A stretch of DNA of 64,000 bases from Flagellimonas amphidinii (lineage in GTDB: Bacteria; Bacteroidota; Bacteroidia; Flavobacteriales; Flavobacteriaceae): the NCBI RefSeq assembly GCF_013090115.1, contig NZ_JABFNN010000044.1:62001-126000 (forward strand), in the 5' to 3' direction. A program made the translations under genes and the position numbers. This document shows, in pieces, positions 26,744-38,143 of the stretch. The notes under the pieces are model-generated. The model ran no database searches. It was not told the origin of the DNA and was given only the letters and a program-made list of their open reading frames with translations. Numbering within the stretch: position 1 is the first letter of the stretch; each line of letters starts with the position of its first letter.

Positions 26744-27196
26744 TTATAAACTTATTGCCTCACCTCCTGCAGCTTCTATGGCCGCTTTAGCGGAAGCAGT
26801 AAATTTATGCACTGATATTTTGAGGGCGGCTTTCAATTCGCCATTACCCAAAATCTTCACCAAATCATTTTTATGTGCCAATCGGTTCTCGATCAATATG
26901 TCCAAGGTCACTTCCTTTTCAATGACACCTTTGTCCACCAACTCCTGCAATTTAGCAAGGTTGATCCCCTTGTATTCTTTTCTGTTAATGTTTTTGAATC
27001 CAAACTTGGGAACACGTCTCTGCAAAGGCATCTGTCCACCTTCAAATCCAATTTTCTTGGAATATCCAGATCTAGACTTGGCTCCTTTGTGTCCACGGGT
27101 AGCAGTACCTCCCTTTCCGGAACCTTCTCCTCTACCTACACGTTTTCCTTCTTTATGTACGGACCCTTTGGCCGGTTTAAGACTATGTAAATCCAT
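26744..27196 (-). CDS. rplO: 50S ribosomal protein L15
   Basis: A 23S-binding protein of 150 residues. The glycine- and lysine-rich start (GSVHKEGKRVGRGEGSGKGG) and FEGGQMPLQRRVPKFGFKN are diagnostic. It lies 11 bases before secY. Confidence 0.99.
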   Translation of the reverse strand: MDLHSLKPAKGSVHKEGKRVGRGEGSGKGGTATRGHKGAKSRSGYSKKIGFEGGQMPLQRRVPKFGFKNINRKEYKGINLAKLQELVDKGVIEKEVTLDILIENRLAHKNDLVKILGNGELKAALKISVHKFTASAKAAIEAAGGEAISL

Positions 27197-27209
27197 GTCC
27201 TTTATATTT

Positions 27210-27389
27210 TTAAGCTTCCTCTGTGGAAACCAAGTGTTTTACCTTATTAATCATTCCAAGGATACTAGGTGTTGTATCGTGTTCAACAACGTGTCCTATT
27301 TTACGCAATCCAAGTGCTTCCAAGGTTCTTTTCTGATCCTGTGGTCTTTTGATGGCGCTTTTTACTTGTTTTACCTTAATCTTTGACAT
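27210..27389 (-). CDS. rpmD: 50S ribosomal protein L30
   Basis: A 59-residue protein, below the usual ORF length cut-off. The start at 27389 (MSKIKVKQVKSAIKRPQDQK) and LEALGLRKIGHVVEHDTTPS leave no doubt. It fills the space between rpsE and rplO with gaps of 10 and 13 bases. Confidence 0.97.
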   Translation of the reverse strand: MSKIKVKQVKSAIKRPQDQKRTLEALGLRKIGHVVEHDTTPSILGMINKVKHLVSTEEA

Positions 27390-27399
27390 AATATCCTTT

Positions 27400-27924
27400 T
27401 TATCCCTTAAAGACTTTTTCTAAAGAAATACCTCTTTGTTTGGCTACGGTATCAGCACTTCTCAATTGCAATAAGGCATCAAAAGTAGCTTTTACCACAT
27501 TGTGCGGGTTGGAAGACCCCTGTGATTTTGACAATACATCATGAACTCCCACAGCCTCCAATACGGCTCTTACTGCTCCACCTGCAATAACTCCGGTACC
27601 GTGTGATGCTGGCTGAATATAAACTCGTGCACCACCATACTTTCCTTTTTGCTCATGAGGAAGAGTTCCTTTGTTCAAAGGGATTCTTACCAAATTTTTC
27701 TTGGCATCTTCAATAGCTTTGGCAATAGCAGTTGCAACTTCTTTGGATTTTCCCAAACCATGTCCAACAACACCATTTTCGTCACCAACAACAACAATTG
27801 CTGAAAAACCAAATGCTCTACCACCTTTAGTTACCTTGGTAACCCTTTGAACTCCCACCAAACGGTCTTTCAACTCTAGTCCACCCGGCTTAACTGTTTC
27901 TACGTTCTTGTAATTCTGGTACAT
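27400..27924 (-). CDS. rpsE: 30S ribosomal protein S5
   Basis: A 174-residue protein contributing to decoding fidelity. The N-terminal double-stranded RNA-binding domain has [20 protein letters not shown], and the C-terminal domain has [19 protein letters not shown]. The spectinomycin-contact loop appears unaltered. Confidence 0.99.
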   Translation of the reverse strand: MYQNYKNVETVKPGGLELKDRLVGVQRVTKVTKGGRAFGFSAIVVVGDENGVVGHGLGKSKEVATAIAKAIEDAKKNLVRIPLNKGTLPHEQKGKYGGARVYIQPASHGTGVIAGGAVRAVLEAVGVHDVLSKSQGSSNPHNVVKATFDALLQLRSADTVAKQRGISLEKVFKG

Positions 27925-27930
27925 AGTTTA

Positions 27931-28284
27931 TTAGAATTTTAATCCTGCTTCCCTTGCTCCTTCAGCCAATGATTTTATTCTTCCGTGATAAAGGTTTCCA
28001 CCTCTATCGAAAGCTACAATCTCAACACCCAGTTTCAATGCCTTCTCAGCAATTGATTTACCTACTGCATTGGCAACTTCAATTTTGGTTCCTTTTGCAT
28101 CAACACCTTTATCTCTAGAGGATGCTGAAGCCAAAGTGACCCCTTTATTGTCATCAATCAATTGAGCGTATATCTCTTTATTGCTCCTGAACACGGAAAG
28201 TCTTGGTCTTGCTTCTGTACCAAAAGATACTTTTCGTATTCTTCTTCTGATGCGTAATTTTCTTTCAGTCTTAGATAATCCCAT
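27931..28284 (-). CDS. rplR: 50S ribosomal protein L18
   Basis: A 5S rRNA-binding protein of 117 residues. [20 protein letters not shown] at the N-terminus and [28 protein letters not shown] near the end are typical. The gap to rpsE is six bases. Confidence 0.99.
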   Translation of the reverse strand: MGLSKTERKLRIRRRIRKVSFGTEARPRLSVFRSNKEIYAQLIDDNKGVTLASASSRDKGVDAKGTKIEVANAVGKSIAEKALKLGVEIVAFDRGGNLYHGRIKSLAEGAREAGLKF

Positions 28285-28295
28285 AGTACTGCTAA

Positions 28296-28838
28296 TTATG
28301 CTGATTTACCTGCTTTTCTTCTTAGTTGCTCACCAACAAACTTGATTCCTTTTCCTTTGTAAGGTTCTGGCTTACGGAAAGATCTGATTTTGGCAGCTAC
28401 CTGACCCACCAATTGTTTATCGTGGGACGTTAATTTTACAATAGGGTTTTTCCCTTTTTCGGAAACGGTCTCTATTTTCACCTCTGGAGCAATATCCATA
28501 ACTATGTTATGCGAAAACCCTAGAGCTAAATCTAACTTTTGACCTTGGTTACTGGCTCTATAACCAACTCCTACAAGTTCCAGTTCTTTGGTCCAACCTT
28601 TAGAAACACCATCTATCATGTTAGCGACAAGAGCACGGTACAACCCGTGTTTTGCTTTATGTTCTTTGGAATCGGAAGGTCTTTCCAATAGTACACGTCC
28701 ATCTTCAACCTTTACGGCAACTCCAGCAAAATTCTGGGAAAGTTCCCCCAACTTACCTTTTACGGTAATCACATTGTCATTCACTTCTACGGTGACTCCT
28801 TCTGGAATTGTAATGGGATTGTTACCTATTCTTGACAT
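28296..28838 (-). CDS. rplF: 50S ribosomal protein L6
   Basis: A 180-residue protein near the factor-binding site. It has two tandem L6 domains; the C-terminal signature [20 protein letters not shown] is present. Confidence 0.99.
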   Translation of the reverse strand: MSRIGNNPITIPEGVTVEVNDNVITVKGKLGELSQNFAGVAVKVEDGRVLLERPSDSKEHKAKHGLYRALVANMIDGVSKGWTKELELVGVGYRASNQGQKLDLALGFSHNIVMDIAPEVKIETVSEKGKNPIVKLTSHDKQLVGQVAAKIRSFRKPEPYKGKGIKFVGEQLRRKAGKSA

Positions 28839-28857
28839 TTTTTTTCTCTTTACTCAA

Positions 28858-29256
28858 TTAATAAACGTAGCACAATACTTCGCCACCTACGTTTTCTTGT
28901 TTAGCTTGTTTACTGGTCATAACTCCGTGGGAAGTTGACACTATAGCAATACCCAAACCGTTAAGTACTCTTGGCAATTCTTCAGAACCAGCATACTTAC
29001 GCAATCCTGGTTTACTTACTCTTTGCAATTTTTTGATAACCGGCTCTTTGGTAAACTTATCGTACTTCAATGCAATCTTGATGTTCCCTTGTACCTTGTC
29101 TTCTTCAAACTTATAACTCAAAATATAACCTTGATCGAACAATATTTTAGTTATCTGTTTTTTAAGATTGGAAGCGGGAATATCCACTACTCTATGACCT
29201 GCCCTACTGGCATTTCTAATTCTGGTCAAATAATCTGAAATTGGATCTGTAAGCAT
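28858..29256 (-). CDS. rpsH: 30S ribosomal protein S8
   Basis: A central-domain 16S-binding protein of 132 residues. MLTDPISDYLTRIRNASRA and the C-terminal GIAIVSTSHGVMT are conserved. In E. coli S8 represses the spc operon by binding near the L5 start; no such structure is evident by eye here. Confidence 0.99.
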   Translation of the reverse strand: MLTDPISDYLTRIRNASRAGHRVVDIPASNLKKQITKILFDQGYILSYKFEEDKVQGNIKIALKYDKFTKEPVIKKLQRVSKPGLRKYAGSEELPRVLNGLGIAIVSTSHGVMTSKQAKQENVGGEVLCYVY

Positions 29257-29273
29257 TTCTTTTCTTTATCTAT

Positions 29274-29543
29274 TTACCAACTTGCCTTTTTAACTCCTGG
29301 AATCAAGCCTTTATTGGCCATTTCCCTAAAAGTAACCCTTGAAATACCGAAGGTTCTCATGTAACCTCTTGGCCTTCCGGTCAATTTACAACGGTTGCGC
29401 ATACGCACCGGAGATGCATTTTTCGGTAGCTTTTGAAGCGCCTCGTAATCCCCAGCTTCTTTCAAAGCCTTTCTCTTCTCGGCATATTTTGCAACCATTT
29501 TTGCCCTTTTTCTTTCGCGGGCTTTCATTGATTCCTTGGCCAT
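29274..29543 (-). CDS. rpsN: 30S ribosomal protein S14, zinc-free type
   Basis: An 89-residue head protein. [20 protein letters not shown] replaces the CxxC zinc motif of the short form, so this is the longer, zinc-independent (C-minus) version. One base separates it from rplE. Confidence 0.99.
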   Translation of the reverse strand: MAKESMKARERKRAKMVAKYAEKRKALKEAGDYEALQKLPKNASPVRMRNRCKLTGRPRGYMRTFGISRVTFREMANKGLIPGVKKASW

Positions 29544-29544
29544 A

Positions 29545-30096
29545 CTAGTTCTTTTTAAAGGGTACTCCCAATTCGGTTAACAATGATTTTGCTTCTTTAT
29601 CTGTTTCAGCAGAAGTAACAAAGGTGATATCCATACCGTTAATTCTGTTGATTCTGTCAATATTTATTTCTGGAAAAATGATTTGCTCCGTAATTCCGAG
29701 GTTATAATTTCCTCTACCATCAAAACCAGTAGCTTTTACACCTTGAAAATCTCTTACCCTTGGAAGGGCAGTGGTAATCAATCTATCCAAAAACTCATAC
29801 ATACGCTCTCCTCTAAGGGTCACTTTTGCACCAATGGGCATTCCTTTTCTAAGTTTAAAGGAAGCAACATCCTTTTTGGATAATGTGGCAACTGCTTTTT
29901 GACCAGTAATATTGCTTAGCTCATCTACAGCATGGTCAATAAGCTTTTTGTCAGAAACAGCAGCTCCAACCCCTCGGCTAACCACAATTTTCTCCAATTT
30001 GGGTACCTGCATTATATTTTTGTACCCAAATTCATCAGAAAGCGCCTTAACTATACGCTCTTTGTATTCTTTCTTTAATCTTGGAATATAACTCAT
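29545..30096 (-). CDS. rplE: 50S ribosomal protein L5
   Basis: A 5S rRNA-binding protein of 183 residues that contacts P-site t[22 protein letters not shown] and [17 protein letters not shown] are the family signatures. Confidence 0.99.
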   Translation of the reverse strand: MSYIPRLKKEYKERIVKALSDEFGYKNIMQVPKLEKIVVSRGVGAAVSDKKLIDHAVDELSNITGQKAVATLSKKDVASFKLRKGMPIGAKVTLRGERMYEFLDRLITTALPRVRDFQGVKATGFDGRGNYNLGITEQIIFPEINIDRINRINGMDITFVTSAETDKEAKSLLTELGVPFKKN

Positions 30097-30098
30097 GA

Positions 30099-30410
30099 CT
30101 AAACTACTTCGTTGGATTTTTTGGCAATCCTTACTTTTTTACCATCTCTTACTTCATATCCGACACGTGTTGTCTCACCAGACTTTGGGTCAATCAATGA
30201 AAGGTTGGAAATATGGATTGGCGCTTCTTTTTGCGTTATACCACCTTGAGGGTTGTTCGCACTTGGTTTCTCATGCTTGGAAACCATATTGATGCCTTCC
30301 ACAACAGCTTTATTCTTCTCACGGTCAACCTTAACCACTTTGCCTTCACTGCCTTTATGGTCACCTGCTACAACTCTAACTGTATCCCCTGTTTTTATTT
30401 TCAACTTCAT
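30099..30410 (-). CDS. rplX: 50S ribosomal protein L24
   Basis: An assembly-initiating protein of 103 residues with the KOW motif at the start ([20 protein letters not shown]). It sits between rplN and rplE with gaps of 12 and 2 bases. Confidence 0.99.
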   Translation of the reverse strand: MKLKIKTGDTVRVVAGDHKGSEGKVVKVDREKNKAVVEGINMVSKHEKPSANNPQGGITQKEAPIHISNLSLIDPKSGETTRVGYEVRDGKKVRIAKKSNEVV

Positions 30411-30422
30411 CTCTGTATTATT

Positions 30423-30791
30423 TTACAGCACTTCAGGTGCCAATGAAACAATCTTCATGAACTGTCTGTCCCTAAGCTCCCTTGCAACTGGACCAAAGAC
30501 ACGGGTTCCTCTCATCTCTCCTGCAGGGTTCAACAACACACAAGCATTGTCATCAAAACGGATGTAAGAGCCATCAGGTCTTCTTACTTCTTTCTTTGTT
30601 CTAACAACTACCGCCGTAGACACAGAACCTTTTTTTACAGTACCATTTGGAGTAGCTTCTTTGACAGTAACCACTATCTTATCGCCTAGAGAAGCATATC
30701 TTCTCTTTGTTCCTCCAAGTACACGGATGGTCAAAACTTCTTTTGCACCTGTATTGTCCGCAACCTTTAATCTTGATTCTTGCTGTACCAT
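30423..30791 (-). CDS. rplN: 50S ribosomal protein L14
   Basis: An intersubunit-bridge protein of 122 residues. [19 protein letters not shown] and the C-terminal [20 protein letters not shown] are invariant features. Confidence 0.99.
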   Translation of the reverse strand: MVQQESRLKVADNTGAKEVLTIRVLGGTKRRYASLGDKIVVTVKEATPNGTVKKGSVSTAVVVRTKKEVRRPDGSYIRFDDNACVLLNPAGEMRGTRVFGPVARELRDRQFMKIVSLAPEVL

Positions 30792-30793
30792 AA

Positions 30794-31051
30794 TTATTTA
30801 GCTCTTTCAAGGATTTCAACCAACCTCCAGCATTTTGTCTTACTCAATGGTCTGGTTTCCATTATTTTAACAGTGTCACCTTCGTTGCAATCATTTTTTT
30901 CGTCATGGGCAACATACTTCTTGGTCTTCAAAACGAACTTCCCATACATAGGGTGCTTTACTCGTTTTACCTCAGAAACCACAATTGATTTCTCCATTTT
31001 GTTGCTGGTAACAACGCCTATTCTTTCTTTTCTTAAATTTCTGTTTTCCAT
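30794..31051 (-). CDS. rpsQ: 30S ribosomal protein S17
   Basis: A primary 16S-binding OB-fold protein of 85 residues. [20 protein letters not shown] and [20 protein letters not shown] are diagnostic. Confidence 0.99.
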   Translation of the reverse strand: MENRNLRKERIGVVTSNKMEKSIVVSEVKRVKHPMYGKFVLKTKKYVAHDEKNDCNEGDTVKIMETRPLSKTKCWRLVEILERAK

Positions 31052-31064
31052 AAGGCAGAACCAA

Positions 31065-31256
31065 TTATTGTAATTCCCTTTTAGTTAATTCAGTTGCAAG
31101 TCTAGCCACTGTCCTTCTAGTTTTTCTTATCTGCAATGGATTTTCCAAAGGTGTAACGGCATGTGCCATCTTAAGATCAGCGTGCTGTTTTTTGAACTCG
31201 GCCAATCTTTCCTTTAGTTCTTCAATTGAAAGTTCTTTTATTTCTGATTGTCTCAT
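31065..31256 (-). CDS. rpmC: 50S ribosomal protein L29
   Basis: A 63-residue helical hairpin at the tunnel exit, one of the docking sites for SRP and trigger factor. The pattern [17 protein letters not shown]... and the arginine-rich end ([14 protein letters not shown]) fit. Confidence 0.98.
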   Translation of the reverse strand: MRQSEIKELSIEELKERLAEFKKQHADLKMAHAVTPLENPLQIRKTRRTVARLATELTKRELQ

Positions 31257-31274
31257 CTTCTTCTCAATTAAAAA

Positions 31275-31694
31275 TTAAGCGGAATAATCCCTAGCTACGA
31301 TAAATTTGGTCTTTACTGGCAATTTCTGAGCAGCAAGCCTAAGGGCTTCCTTAGCAACTTCCATTGGGACACCTGCAACCTCGAACATAATTCTTCCAGG
31401 CTTTACAACGGCAACCCAATATTCTGGCGCACCCTTACCTTTACCCATACGTACCTCAAGAGGCTTTTTAGTAATGGGCTTGTCCGGAAATATTTTAATC
31501 CAAAGCTGACCTTGTCTTTTCATGTACCTTGTCGCAGCAATACGCGCAGCCTCAATTTGGCGGGAAGTAATGAAGTGGGAATCCAAGGATTTAATACCGA
31601 ACATTCCATTGGAAAGTTGGTGCCCCCTTTGGGAATTTCCCTTCATACGCCCCTTCTGGGCTTTACGAAACTTTGTTCTTTTTGGCTGTAACAT
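31275..31694 (-). CDS. rplP: 50S ribosomal protein L16
   Basis: A protein of 139 residues close to the A-site tRNA elbow. [19 protein letters not shown] and [39 protein letters not shown] are conserved. Confidence 0.99.
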   Translation of the reverse strand: MLQPKRTKFRKAQKGRMKGNSQRGHQLSNGMFGIKSLDSHFITSRQIEAARIAATRYMKRQGQLWIKIFPDKPITKKPLEVRMGKGKGAPEYWVAVVKPGRIMFEVAGVPMEVAKEALRLAAQKLPVKTKFIVARDYSA

Positions 31695-31714
31695 TTTACC
31701 TTTACTTTATCTTA

Positions 31715-32431
31715 TTACTTTCTGCGGCGTTGTGGTTTCTTACCATCTTGTTTGCCACCTTTTGACTGACCCTTAGACAACCCTACCAATGGAGAAAGTT
31801 CTCTTTTACCATAAACCTCCCCTTTCATGATCCAAACCTTGATCCCCAATCTACCATAGGTAGTGTGGGCTTCGTGCAAGGCATAATCAACATCAGCACG
31901 GAAAGTAGACAAAGGAATTCTTCCTTCTTTGTAGGATTCTGAACGAGCCATCTCCGCACCGTTCAAACGTCCTGAAATCTGTATTTTAATTCCTTCAGCA
32001 TTCATACGAATGGCAGCAGCGATAGCCATTTTAATAGCTCTCCTATAGGAAATTCTGCTTTCAATCTGTCTAGCAACACTAGCCGCTACCAAATTGGCAT
32101 CCAACTCAGGTCGCTTTATTTCATGAATGTTGATCTGAACCTCTTTGTTGGTAATCTTCTTAAGCTCTTCCTTAAGCTTGTCTACCTCTTGACCTCCTTT
32201 ACCAATGATAATACCAGGTCTAGCCGTAGTAATTGTAATGGTGATAAGTTTTAAGGTTCTTTCAATGATCACACGTGAAACGCTAGCCTTAGCCAAACGC
32301 GCATGAACGTATTTTCTAATTTTATCATCCTCAGCCAGCTTGTCGCCGTAATCGTTTCCTCCATACCAGTTGGATTCCCATCCTCTGATAATTCCTAAGC
32401 GATTTCCTATTGGATTGGTCTTTTGTCCCAT
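31715..32431 (-). CDS. rpsC: 30S ribosomal protein S3
   Basis: A 238-residue protein at the mRNA entry tunnel with helicase activity. The KH domain ([16 protein letters not shown]) and C-terminal domain ([12 protein letters not shown]) are seen. The C-terminal tail is basic ([14 protein letters not shown]) and a little longer than in E. coli. Confidence 0.99.
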   Translation of the reverse strand: MGQKTNPIGNRLGIIRGWESNWYGGNDYGDKLAEDDKIRKYVHARLAKASVSRVIIERTLKLITITITTARPGIIIGKGGQEVDKLKEELKKITNKEVQINIHEIKRPELDANLVAASVARQIESRISYRRAIKMAIAAAIRMNAEGIKIQISGRLNGAEMARSESYKEGRIPLSTFRADVDYALHEAHTTYGRLGIKVWIMKGEVYGKRELSPLVGLSKGQSKGGKQDGKKPQRRRK

Positions 32432-32440
32432 ATTGTAACT

Positions 32441-32848
32441 CTAGCTTTGAACGTTGTTATTGGATTCCAAAATCATAGTAACATGATTGGAACGCTTTCT
32501 AATTCTATGTGCTCTACCTTGTGGTGCAGGGCGAAGTCTTTTCAACATTGTACCACTGTCCACACGAATTTCCTTAATAATAAGGTCAGCATCCTCAATA
32601 CTGGCGTCCTCATTTTTGGCTTCCCAGTTAGCTATGGCGGAAAGCAACAGCTTTTCCAGCTTTCTTGAAGCTTCTTTTGGATTAAATCTCAAAATAGCTA
32701 ACGCCATTTCAATTTGCTTACCTCTTACCAAGTCAGCCACTAAACGCATCTTTCTTGGAGAAGTAGGGCAATTGTTAAGCTTTGCAATAGCAAGCTGCTT
32801 CTTTTCTTCTTTTAACCTTTCGGCCATTTGTCTTTTACGAACTCCCAT
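32441..32848 (-). CDS. rplV: 50S ribosomal protein L22
   Basis: A 135-residue protein lining the exit tunnel. [20 protein letters not shown] and the tunnel hairpin ([20 protein letters not shown]) are intact. A roughly 15-residue N-terminal extension ([20 protein letters not shown]) precedes the conserved core. Confidence 0.99.
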   Translation of the reverse strand: MGVRKRQMAERLKEEKKQLAIAKLNNCPTSPRKMRLVADLVRGKQIEMALAILRFNPKEASRKLEKLLLSAIANWEAKNEDASIEDADLIIKEIRVDSGTMLKRLRPAPQGRAHRIRKRSNHVTMILESNNNVQS

Positions 32849-32855
32849 AGCTTAC

Positions 32856-33134
32856 TTACTTTTTACCTTTGTTTTTAGCTCCTGCATGACCTCTAAAGGA
32901 TCGTGTAGGTGAAAATTCTCCAAGTTTATGACCTACCATGTTCTCCGTAACATACACAGGAACAAATTGTCTCCCGTTATGCACTGCTATGGTCTGTCCT
33001 ACAAAATCTGGTGTTATCATAGAGGCTCTTGACCATGTTTTGATAACCGATTTTTTACCTGAATCTATATTGGCCTGAACTTTTTTCTCCAGACTATGAT
33101 GAACGTAAGGTCCTTTTTTTAATGAACGTGCCAT
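32856..33134 (-). CDS. rpsS: 30S ribosomal protein S19
   Basis: A 92-residue small-subunit head protein. [16 protein letters not shown] and [38 protein letters not shown] are family signatures. Confidence 0.99.
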   Translation of the reverse strand: MARSLKKGPYVHHSLEKKVQANIDSGKKSVIKTWSRASMITPDFVGQTIAVHNGRQFVPVYVTENMVGHKLGEFSPTRSFRGHAGAKNKGKK

Positions 33135-33146
33135 TTACTCTGTCTT

Positions 33147-33971
33147 TTATTTCTTTCTACGTTCTATGATATATCTATTGGTGTCTTTTGTCTTAGAACG
33201 AGTTCTAAATCCTTTAGCAGGAATACCGTTCTTAGATCTTGGGTGACCTCCAGAAGCCCGTCCTTCACCACCACCCATTGGGTGATCAACTGGGTTCATT
33301 GCTACAGGTCTTGTTCTAGGTCTTCTACCCAACCATCTGCTTCTACCTGCTTTACCTGAAACAAGTAATTGATGATCAGAGTTGGATACCGCTCCGATGG
33401 TAGCCGTACATGTGGCCAAAATCATGCGAGTTTCACCCGAAGGCAATTTGATGGTCACAAATTTTCCATCCTTTGCCATCAATTGAGCAAATGTACCAGC
33501 ACTACGCGCCATAACAGCTCCTTGACCAGGTCTTAGTTCAATACAGGAAATGATAGTCCCCAAAGGAATTTCACTTAATGGAAGCGCATTTCCAATTTCA
33601 GGGGCAGACTTGGAACCAGAAGAAATTTTCTGACCTACCTGCAAACCATTTTGGGCAATTACATACCTTTTTTCACCATCCTTGTACTCTACCAAGGCAA
33701 TAAATGCAGTTCTGTTGGGATCGTACTGAATTGAAACCACTGTGGCCTCAACACCTTGCTTATCCCTCTTGAAATCGATGATTCGATATCTTCTTTTATG
33801 ACCGCCACCTCTATGGCGCATGGTCATTTTACCTTGACTGTTCCTACCACCCGACTTTTTTAACGGAGCAAGCAAGCTTTTCTCCGGCTTATCAGTAGTA
33901 ATCGCGTCAAATCCGTTTACTACTCTAAAACGCTGACCAGGGGTTATCGGTTTTAATTTTCTAACTGACAT
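33147..33971 (-). CDS. rplB: 50S ribosomal protein L2
   Basis: A 274-residue protein close to the peptidyl-transferase centre. The C-terminal signature [17 protein letters not shown] contains the conserved functional His. The N-terminal OB and SH3-like domains are normal. Confidence 0.99.
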   Translation of the reverse strand: MSVRKLKPITPGQRFRVVNGFDAITTDKPEKSLLAPLKKSGGRNSQGKMTMRHRGGGHKRRYRIIDFKRDKQGVEATVVSIQYDPNRTAFIALVEYKDGEKRYVIAQNGLQVGQKISSGSKSAPEIGNALPLSEIPLGTIISCIELRPGQGAVMARSAGTFAQLMAKDGKFVTIKLPSGETRMILATCTATIGAVSNSDHQLLVSGKAGRSRWLGRRPRTRPVAMNPVDHPMGGGEGRASGGHPRSKNGIPAKGFRTRSKTKDTNRYIIERRKK

Positions 33972-33980
33972 TTCTAGTCT

Positions 33981-34271
33981 TTATAGATTACTGTAAAAAT
34001 CAATAATATCACCTTCAGCAACATCTACAATAGCTTTTTTCAAAGCATTTGTCTTACCATGCTGAATTCCTGTTTTGGTATAGCGACTCTTACGATTTGG
34101 ACCATAGTTCATGGTTCTCACCTTTTCCACAGAAACACCATAGGTAGCCTCCACCGCTTCTTTGATTTCCAACTTGTTGGCACTAGGGTCAACATAGAAA
34201 CCATAACGATTGAAAAGCTCGCTATCAGCAGTCATTTTTTCCGTAATGATCGGTCTTATCAACACACTCAT
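33981..34271 (-). CDS. rplW: 50S ribosomal protein L23
   Basis: A 96-residue protein at the tunnel exit that recruits trigger factor and SRP. SVLIRPIITEKMTADSE and LEIKEAVEATYGVSVEKVRT are typical. The C-terminal basic extension (RKSRYTKTGIQHGK) is short. Confidence 0.99.
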   Translation of the reverse strand: MSVLIRPIITEKMTADSELFNRYGFYVDPSANKLEIKEAVEATYGVSVEKVRTMNYGPNRKSRYTKTGIQHGKTNALKKAIVDVAEGDIIDFYSNL

Positions 34272-34278
34272 GATACTT

Positions 34279-34908
34279 CTATTTCTTTAGGTTCGATTCA
34301 ATCCCTTCCAAAGCACTCTCAGTAAATATCACATTATTTGCATTGACAATTTTGTAAGTATTTAATTCTGAGCTTGTTACAACTTCGGAGCGCTCCAAAT
34401 TGCGCGACGACAAATATACATTATTATTTGAATCGCCCAACACGATAAGAGACTTTTTATTTTCAATTCCAAGAGAGGTTAAAAAAGCAACAAAATCTTT
34501 TGTCTTTGGCGTTTCAAAACTGAAATCTTCAACAATAGTGATTGCCTTCTCTTTGGTCTTTAATGCTAAAGCAGATTTTCTAGCCAATCGCTTCACATTT
34601 TTGTTCAATTTTTGACTGTAATCCTTAGGTCTTGGACCAAAGATTCTACCTCCACCCCTAAAAACAGGAGATTTGATACTACCCGCCCTTGCGGTACCTG
34701 TACCTTTTTGCTTCTTGATTTTCCTGGTACTTCCAGCAATCTCAGCTCTTTCCTTGGATTTATGGGTACCTTGTCTTTGATGGGCCAAATACTGCTTTAC
34801 ATCCAAATAGATGGCATGCTCATTGGGCTCTATACCGAAAACATCATCAGAAAGATCTACCTTTCTTCCTGTTTCCTTTCCTTTAATATCTAAAACTGCT
34901 ACCTTCAT
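34279..34908 (-). CDS. rplD: 50S ribosomal protein L4
   Basis: A 209-residue tunnel protein; in E. coli L4 also represses the S10 operon. [20 protein letters not shown] and [18 protein letters not shown] form the conserved extended loop. Its ATG shares one base with the rplC stop (TAATG), so it is translationally coupled to L3. Confidence 0.99.
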   Translation of the reverse strand: MKVAVLDIKGKETGRKVDLSDDVFGIEPNEHAIYLDVKQYLAHQRQGTHKSKERAEIAGSTRKIKKQKGTGTARAGSIKSPVFRGGGRIFGPRPKDYSQKLNKNVKRLARKSALALKTKEKAITIVEDFSFETPKTKDFVAFLTSLGIENKKSLIVLGDSNNNVYLSSRNLERSEVVTSSELNTYKIVNANNVIFTESALEGIESNLKK

Positions 34909-35525
34909 TACTTCTCAATTGTTACGTAAGCATTTTTATGACCAGGAACACAACCTTTAACTACAATAAGGTTTTTCTCTGGAACCACTTTCAACACTCT
35001 CAAGTTTTGAACTGTAACTCTTTCACCACCCATTCTTCCTGCCATTTTCATTCCTTTGAAAACACGAGCAGGGTATGAAGCAGCACCGATGGAACCAGGA
35101 GCCCTCAATCTATTATGCTGACCATGGGTCGCTTGTCCTACACCTCCAAAACCATGTCTTTTAACAACACCTTGAAAGCCTTTTCCTTTTGATGTACCAA
35201 TGACATCAACAAATTCTCCTTCTGCAAAAAGATCAACACCTACGGTATCTCCCAATTTGTATTCTCCTTCAAAATCACGGAACTCAACGACTTTCTTCTT
35301 TGGAGAAGCACCTGCCTTTTTTACATGGCCGATTTCAGCCTTGCTTGCACGTTTTTCTGCCTTGTCATCGAAACCGAGCTGAAGGGCACTGTACCCGTCT
35401 ACCTCTTCGGTTCTGACTTGGGTAACCACACATGGCCCAGCCTCAAGAACGGTACATGGAACATTCTTTCCATTCTCGTCGAAGATGCTGGTCATGCCGA
35501 TTTTTCTTCCTATTAACCCAGACAT
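34908..35525 (-). CDS. rplC: 50S ribosomal protein L3
   Basis: A 205-residue assembly-initiating protein near the A site. [20 protein letters not shown] and [20 protein letters not shown] are invariant signatures. It is preceded by an unusually long structured spacer, described separately. Confidence 0.99.
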   Translation of the reverse strand: MSGLIGRKIGMTSIFDENGKNVPCTVLEAGPCVVTQVRTEEVDGYSALQLGFDDKAEKRASKAEIGHVKKAGASPKKKVVEFRDFEGEYKLGDTVGVDLFAEGEFVDVIGTSKGKGFQGVVKRHGFGGVGQATHGQHNRLRAPGSIGAASYPARVFKGMKMAGRMGGERVTVQNLRVLKVVPEKNLIVVKGCVPGHKNAYVTIEK

Positions 35526-35689
35526 ATTTATTAATTATTAATTGTTTACTTTTTATCATGCCGATCCGATTTATCGGCAAAAAAATTGGGTCAAGAAAAC
35601 ACTCTGCTCTGACCCAGATTTTTTTCTTTCTCCGTTTTTCTCGAACCATCGTCCGAGACATGTCCTCCATCCCTGGGGATGAAATCTAC
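35526..35689 (-). promoter_or_regulatory. Structured rpsJ-rplC spacer with attenuator-like hairpin
   Basis: The gap is 164 bases where neighbours have 0-20. Read on the mRNA strand, TCTCG/CGAGA (35654-35658/35639-35643) is followed by TGGGTCA/TGACCCA (35610-35616/35587-35593) and a T-run (seven A at about 35579-35585), that is, a complete terminator shape. A GCCGAT/ATCGGC hairpin (35573-35578/35560-35565) stands before the rplC start. The same stem also has a T-run on the other side. I infer transcription attenuation or leader-mediated control of the S10 operon; no promoter is clear. Confidence 0.55.
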
Positions 35690-35995
35690 TTAAACTTTTA
35701 TCTCAACCTCTACACCACTAGGAAGCTCAAGCTTCATAAGGGCATCAATAGTTTTTGACGAAGAGCTATAAATATCCAAAAGTCTCTTGTAAGAACTCAA
35801 CTGGAACTGCTCTCTCGATTTTTTATTCACGTGAGGCGAACGCAAAACCGTAAATATTTTTTTGTGCGTTGGCAATGGAATAGGTCCCGTAACCACAGCA
35901 CCGGTAGTTTTTACCGTTTTCACAATCTTTTCAGCAGATTTGTCCACCAAATTATGATCGTAAGATTTCAATTTTATTCTAATTTTTTGACTCAT
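35690..35995 (-). CDS. rpsJ: 30S ribosomal protein S10
   Basis: A 101-residue head protein (also the NusE transcription factor in antitermination). [20 protein letters not shown] and [20 protein letters not shown] are diagnostic. It is 10 bases downstream of fusA and 164 upstream of rplC. Confidence 0.99.
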   Translation of the reverse strand: MSQKIRIKLKSYDHNLVDKSAEKIVKTVKTTGAVVTGPIPLPTHKKIFTVLRSPHVNKKSREQFQLSSYKRLLDIYSSSSKTIDALMKLELPSGVEVEIKV

Positions 35996-36005
35996 CTTGC
36001 TGAAA

Positions 36006-38135
36006 TTAAGCGGTTACTCCTTTAGCTGCCTTGATTACTTCTTCCGCAATATTGGAAGGTGTTTCGGCATAGTGTGAAAACTCCATAGTGGAAGTAGCTC
36101 TACCCGAAGACAACGTCCTCAAGGAAGTCACATATCCAAACATCTCGGATAGTGGAACTTCAGCTTTAACAACTTTAGAACCAGCTCTATCATCCATGTT
36201 ATTCACCTGACCTCTTCTACGATTCAAGTCACCTACTATATCACCCATGTTTTCTTCTGGAGTTAAAACCTCCAATTTCATGATGGGCTCCATCAAAACA
36301 GCACGTGCTTTTTTAGCTGCTTCTTTATAACCAAGCTTTGCAGCCAATTCAAAGGACAATGAATCAGAATCCACAGGGTGGAAAGAACCATCCTTAAGAG
36401 TAATCTTCATACTGTCCATTTCAAAACCAGCCAACGGACCATTCCTCATAGCTTCTTTGAAACCTTTCTCTACAGATGGGATATATTCTTTAGGAATGTT
36501 ACCACCTTTGATTTCATTGACAAACTCCAATCCCGCTATGGTCTCATCACCAACAGGCTCCATAGTAAACACGATATCAGCGAATTTACCACGACCACCT
36601 GTTTGCTTCTTATATGTTTCTCTATGATCTGCAGTGGCAGTAAGAGCTTCTTTGTACTCAACTTGAGGTTGACCTTGGTTCACCTCAACCTTGAACTCAC
36701 GCTTCAAACGATCTACAATGATATCCAAGTGAAGCTCACCCATACCAGAAATAATGGTCTGGCCAGAAGCTTCATCTGTCTTAACCTGGAATGTTGGATC
36801 CTCTTCAGCCAATTTAGCCAAAGCCATACCCAATTTATCCACATCAGCCTTGGTTTTCGGTTCAACCGCAATACCAATTACTGGATCAGGGAAGTCCATA
36901 CTTTCCAAAACAATAGGATGTTTCTCTGCGGACATGGTATCTCCAGTCTTAATATCTTTAAATCCTACTGCAGCACCAATATCTCCTGCCTCAATATATT
37001 CAATGGCATTTTGCTTATTGGAGTGCATCTGATAGATTCGAGAAATACGTTCTTTTTTACCTGAGCGATTGTTCAAAATATATGAACCCGCATCCAAACG
37101 ACCAGAATACGCTCTAAAGAATGCCAAGCGACCTACAAATGGATCCGTGGCAATTTTAAATGCCAAAGCAGAAAATGGTTCTTTTGGATCTGGCTTTCTA
37201 GTAATCTCAGCTCCGGTATCAGGATCCGTACCCACGATATCATCCTTATCCAATGGAGAAGGCAAATAGCGACACACAGCATCCAACAAGAACTGAACCC
37301 CTTTGTTTTTAAAGGAAGAACCACACACCATAGGAATGATGGCCCTATCCATAACTGCAGCCCTTAACGCAGCATGCACCTCTTCTTCTGTAATGGAATC
37401 TTCATCTTCGAAGAATTTTTCCATCAACTCCTCATCATATTCTGCAACCGCCTCAATCAAAGCTGCACGGTATTCCTTAACCTCATCTTGCATCTCTGCA
37501 GGAATATCGATGACATCAAAAGTGGAACCGAAATTCTCATCATGCCAAACAATGGCCCTGTTCTTTGCCAAGTCAACAATACCTCTAAAATCAGCTTCAT
37601 CACCAATCGGCAATACAATCGGCACCGCATTGGACCCCAACATTTCACGAACTTGCTTGCACACGTTCAAAAAGTTAGATCCTTGGCGGTCCATTTTGTT
37701 AACGAAACCAATCCTAGGCACTTTGTAGTTATCGGCCAATCTCCAGTTTGTTTCGGATTGAGGCTCCACACCATCAACCGCACTGAACAAAAAGACCAAA
37801 CCATCCAAAACACGCAACGAACGGTTTACCTCAACGGTAAAGTCAACGTGTCCGGGAGTATCAATAATATTAAAGTGGTATCCTTTGGCATCTGCCGTAG
37901 GCTTTCCATTTTCTGTTGGAAACTGCCATGTACAGGTTGTTGCAGCAGAGGTAATGGTAATTCCACGCTCCTGCTCTTGCTCCATCCAGTCCATGGTGGC
38001 AGCACCATCGTGCACCTCACCAATCTTATGGCTCACACCTGTATAAAAAAGAATACGTTCTGTAGTGGTTGTTTTTCCAGCATCAATGTGAGCTGCAATA
38101 CCTATATTCCTTGTATATTTTAAATCTCTTCCCAT
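36006..38135 (-). CDS. fusA: Translation elongation factor G
   Basis: A 709-residue translocation GTPase. The G1 P-loop ([16 protein letters not shown]), G3 DTPGHVDF, G4 NKMDR and domain IV region ([18 protein letters not shown]) are all present. The str operon here contains no tuf; fusA runs straight into rpsJ. Confidence 0.99.
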   Translation of the reverse strand: MGRDLKYTRNIGIAAHIDAGKTTTTERILFYTGVSHKIGEVHDGAATMDWMEQEQERGITITSAATTCTWQFPTENGKPTADAKGYHFNIIDTPGHVDFTVEVNRSLRVLDGLVFLFSAVDGVEPQSETNWRLADNYKVPRIGFVNKMDRQGSNFLNVCKQVREMLGSNAVPIVLPIGDEADFRGIVDLAKNRAIVWHDENFGSTFDVIDIPAEMQDEVKEYRAALIEAVAEYDEELMEKFFEDEDSITEEEVHAALRAAVMDRAIIPMVCGSSFKNKGVQFLLDAVCRYLPSPLDKDDIVGTDPDTGAEITRKPDPKEPFSALAFKIATDPFVGRLAFFRAYSGRLDAGSYILNNRSGKKERISRIYQMHSNKQNAIEYIEAGDIGAAVGFKDIKTGDTMSAEKHPIVLESMDFPDPVIGIAVEPKTKADVDKLGMALAKLAEEDPTFQVKTDEASGQTIISGMGELHLDIIVDRLKREFKVEVNQGQPQVEYKEALTATADHRETYKKQTGGRGKFADIVFTMEPVGDETIAGLEFVNEIKGGNIPKEYIPSVEKGFKEAMRNGPLAGFEMDSMKITLKDGSFHPVDSDSLSFELAAKLGYKEAAKKARAVLMEPIMKLEVLTPEENMGDIVGDLNRRRGQVNNMDDRAGSKVVKAEVPLSEMFGYVTSLRTLSSGRATSTMEFSHYAETPSNIAEEVIKAAKGVTA

Positions 38136-38143
38136 TTTATGAA

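Noticed and set aside
37374..38123. 249-codon open frame antisense to fusA, and other long antisense frames over fusA, rpsC and rpoA
   Set aside because: They lie wholly within strongly conserved genes on the other strand and have low-complexity, Cys/Phe-rich translations typical of shadows.
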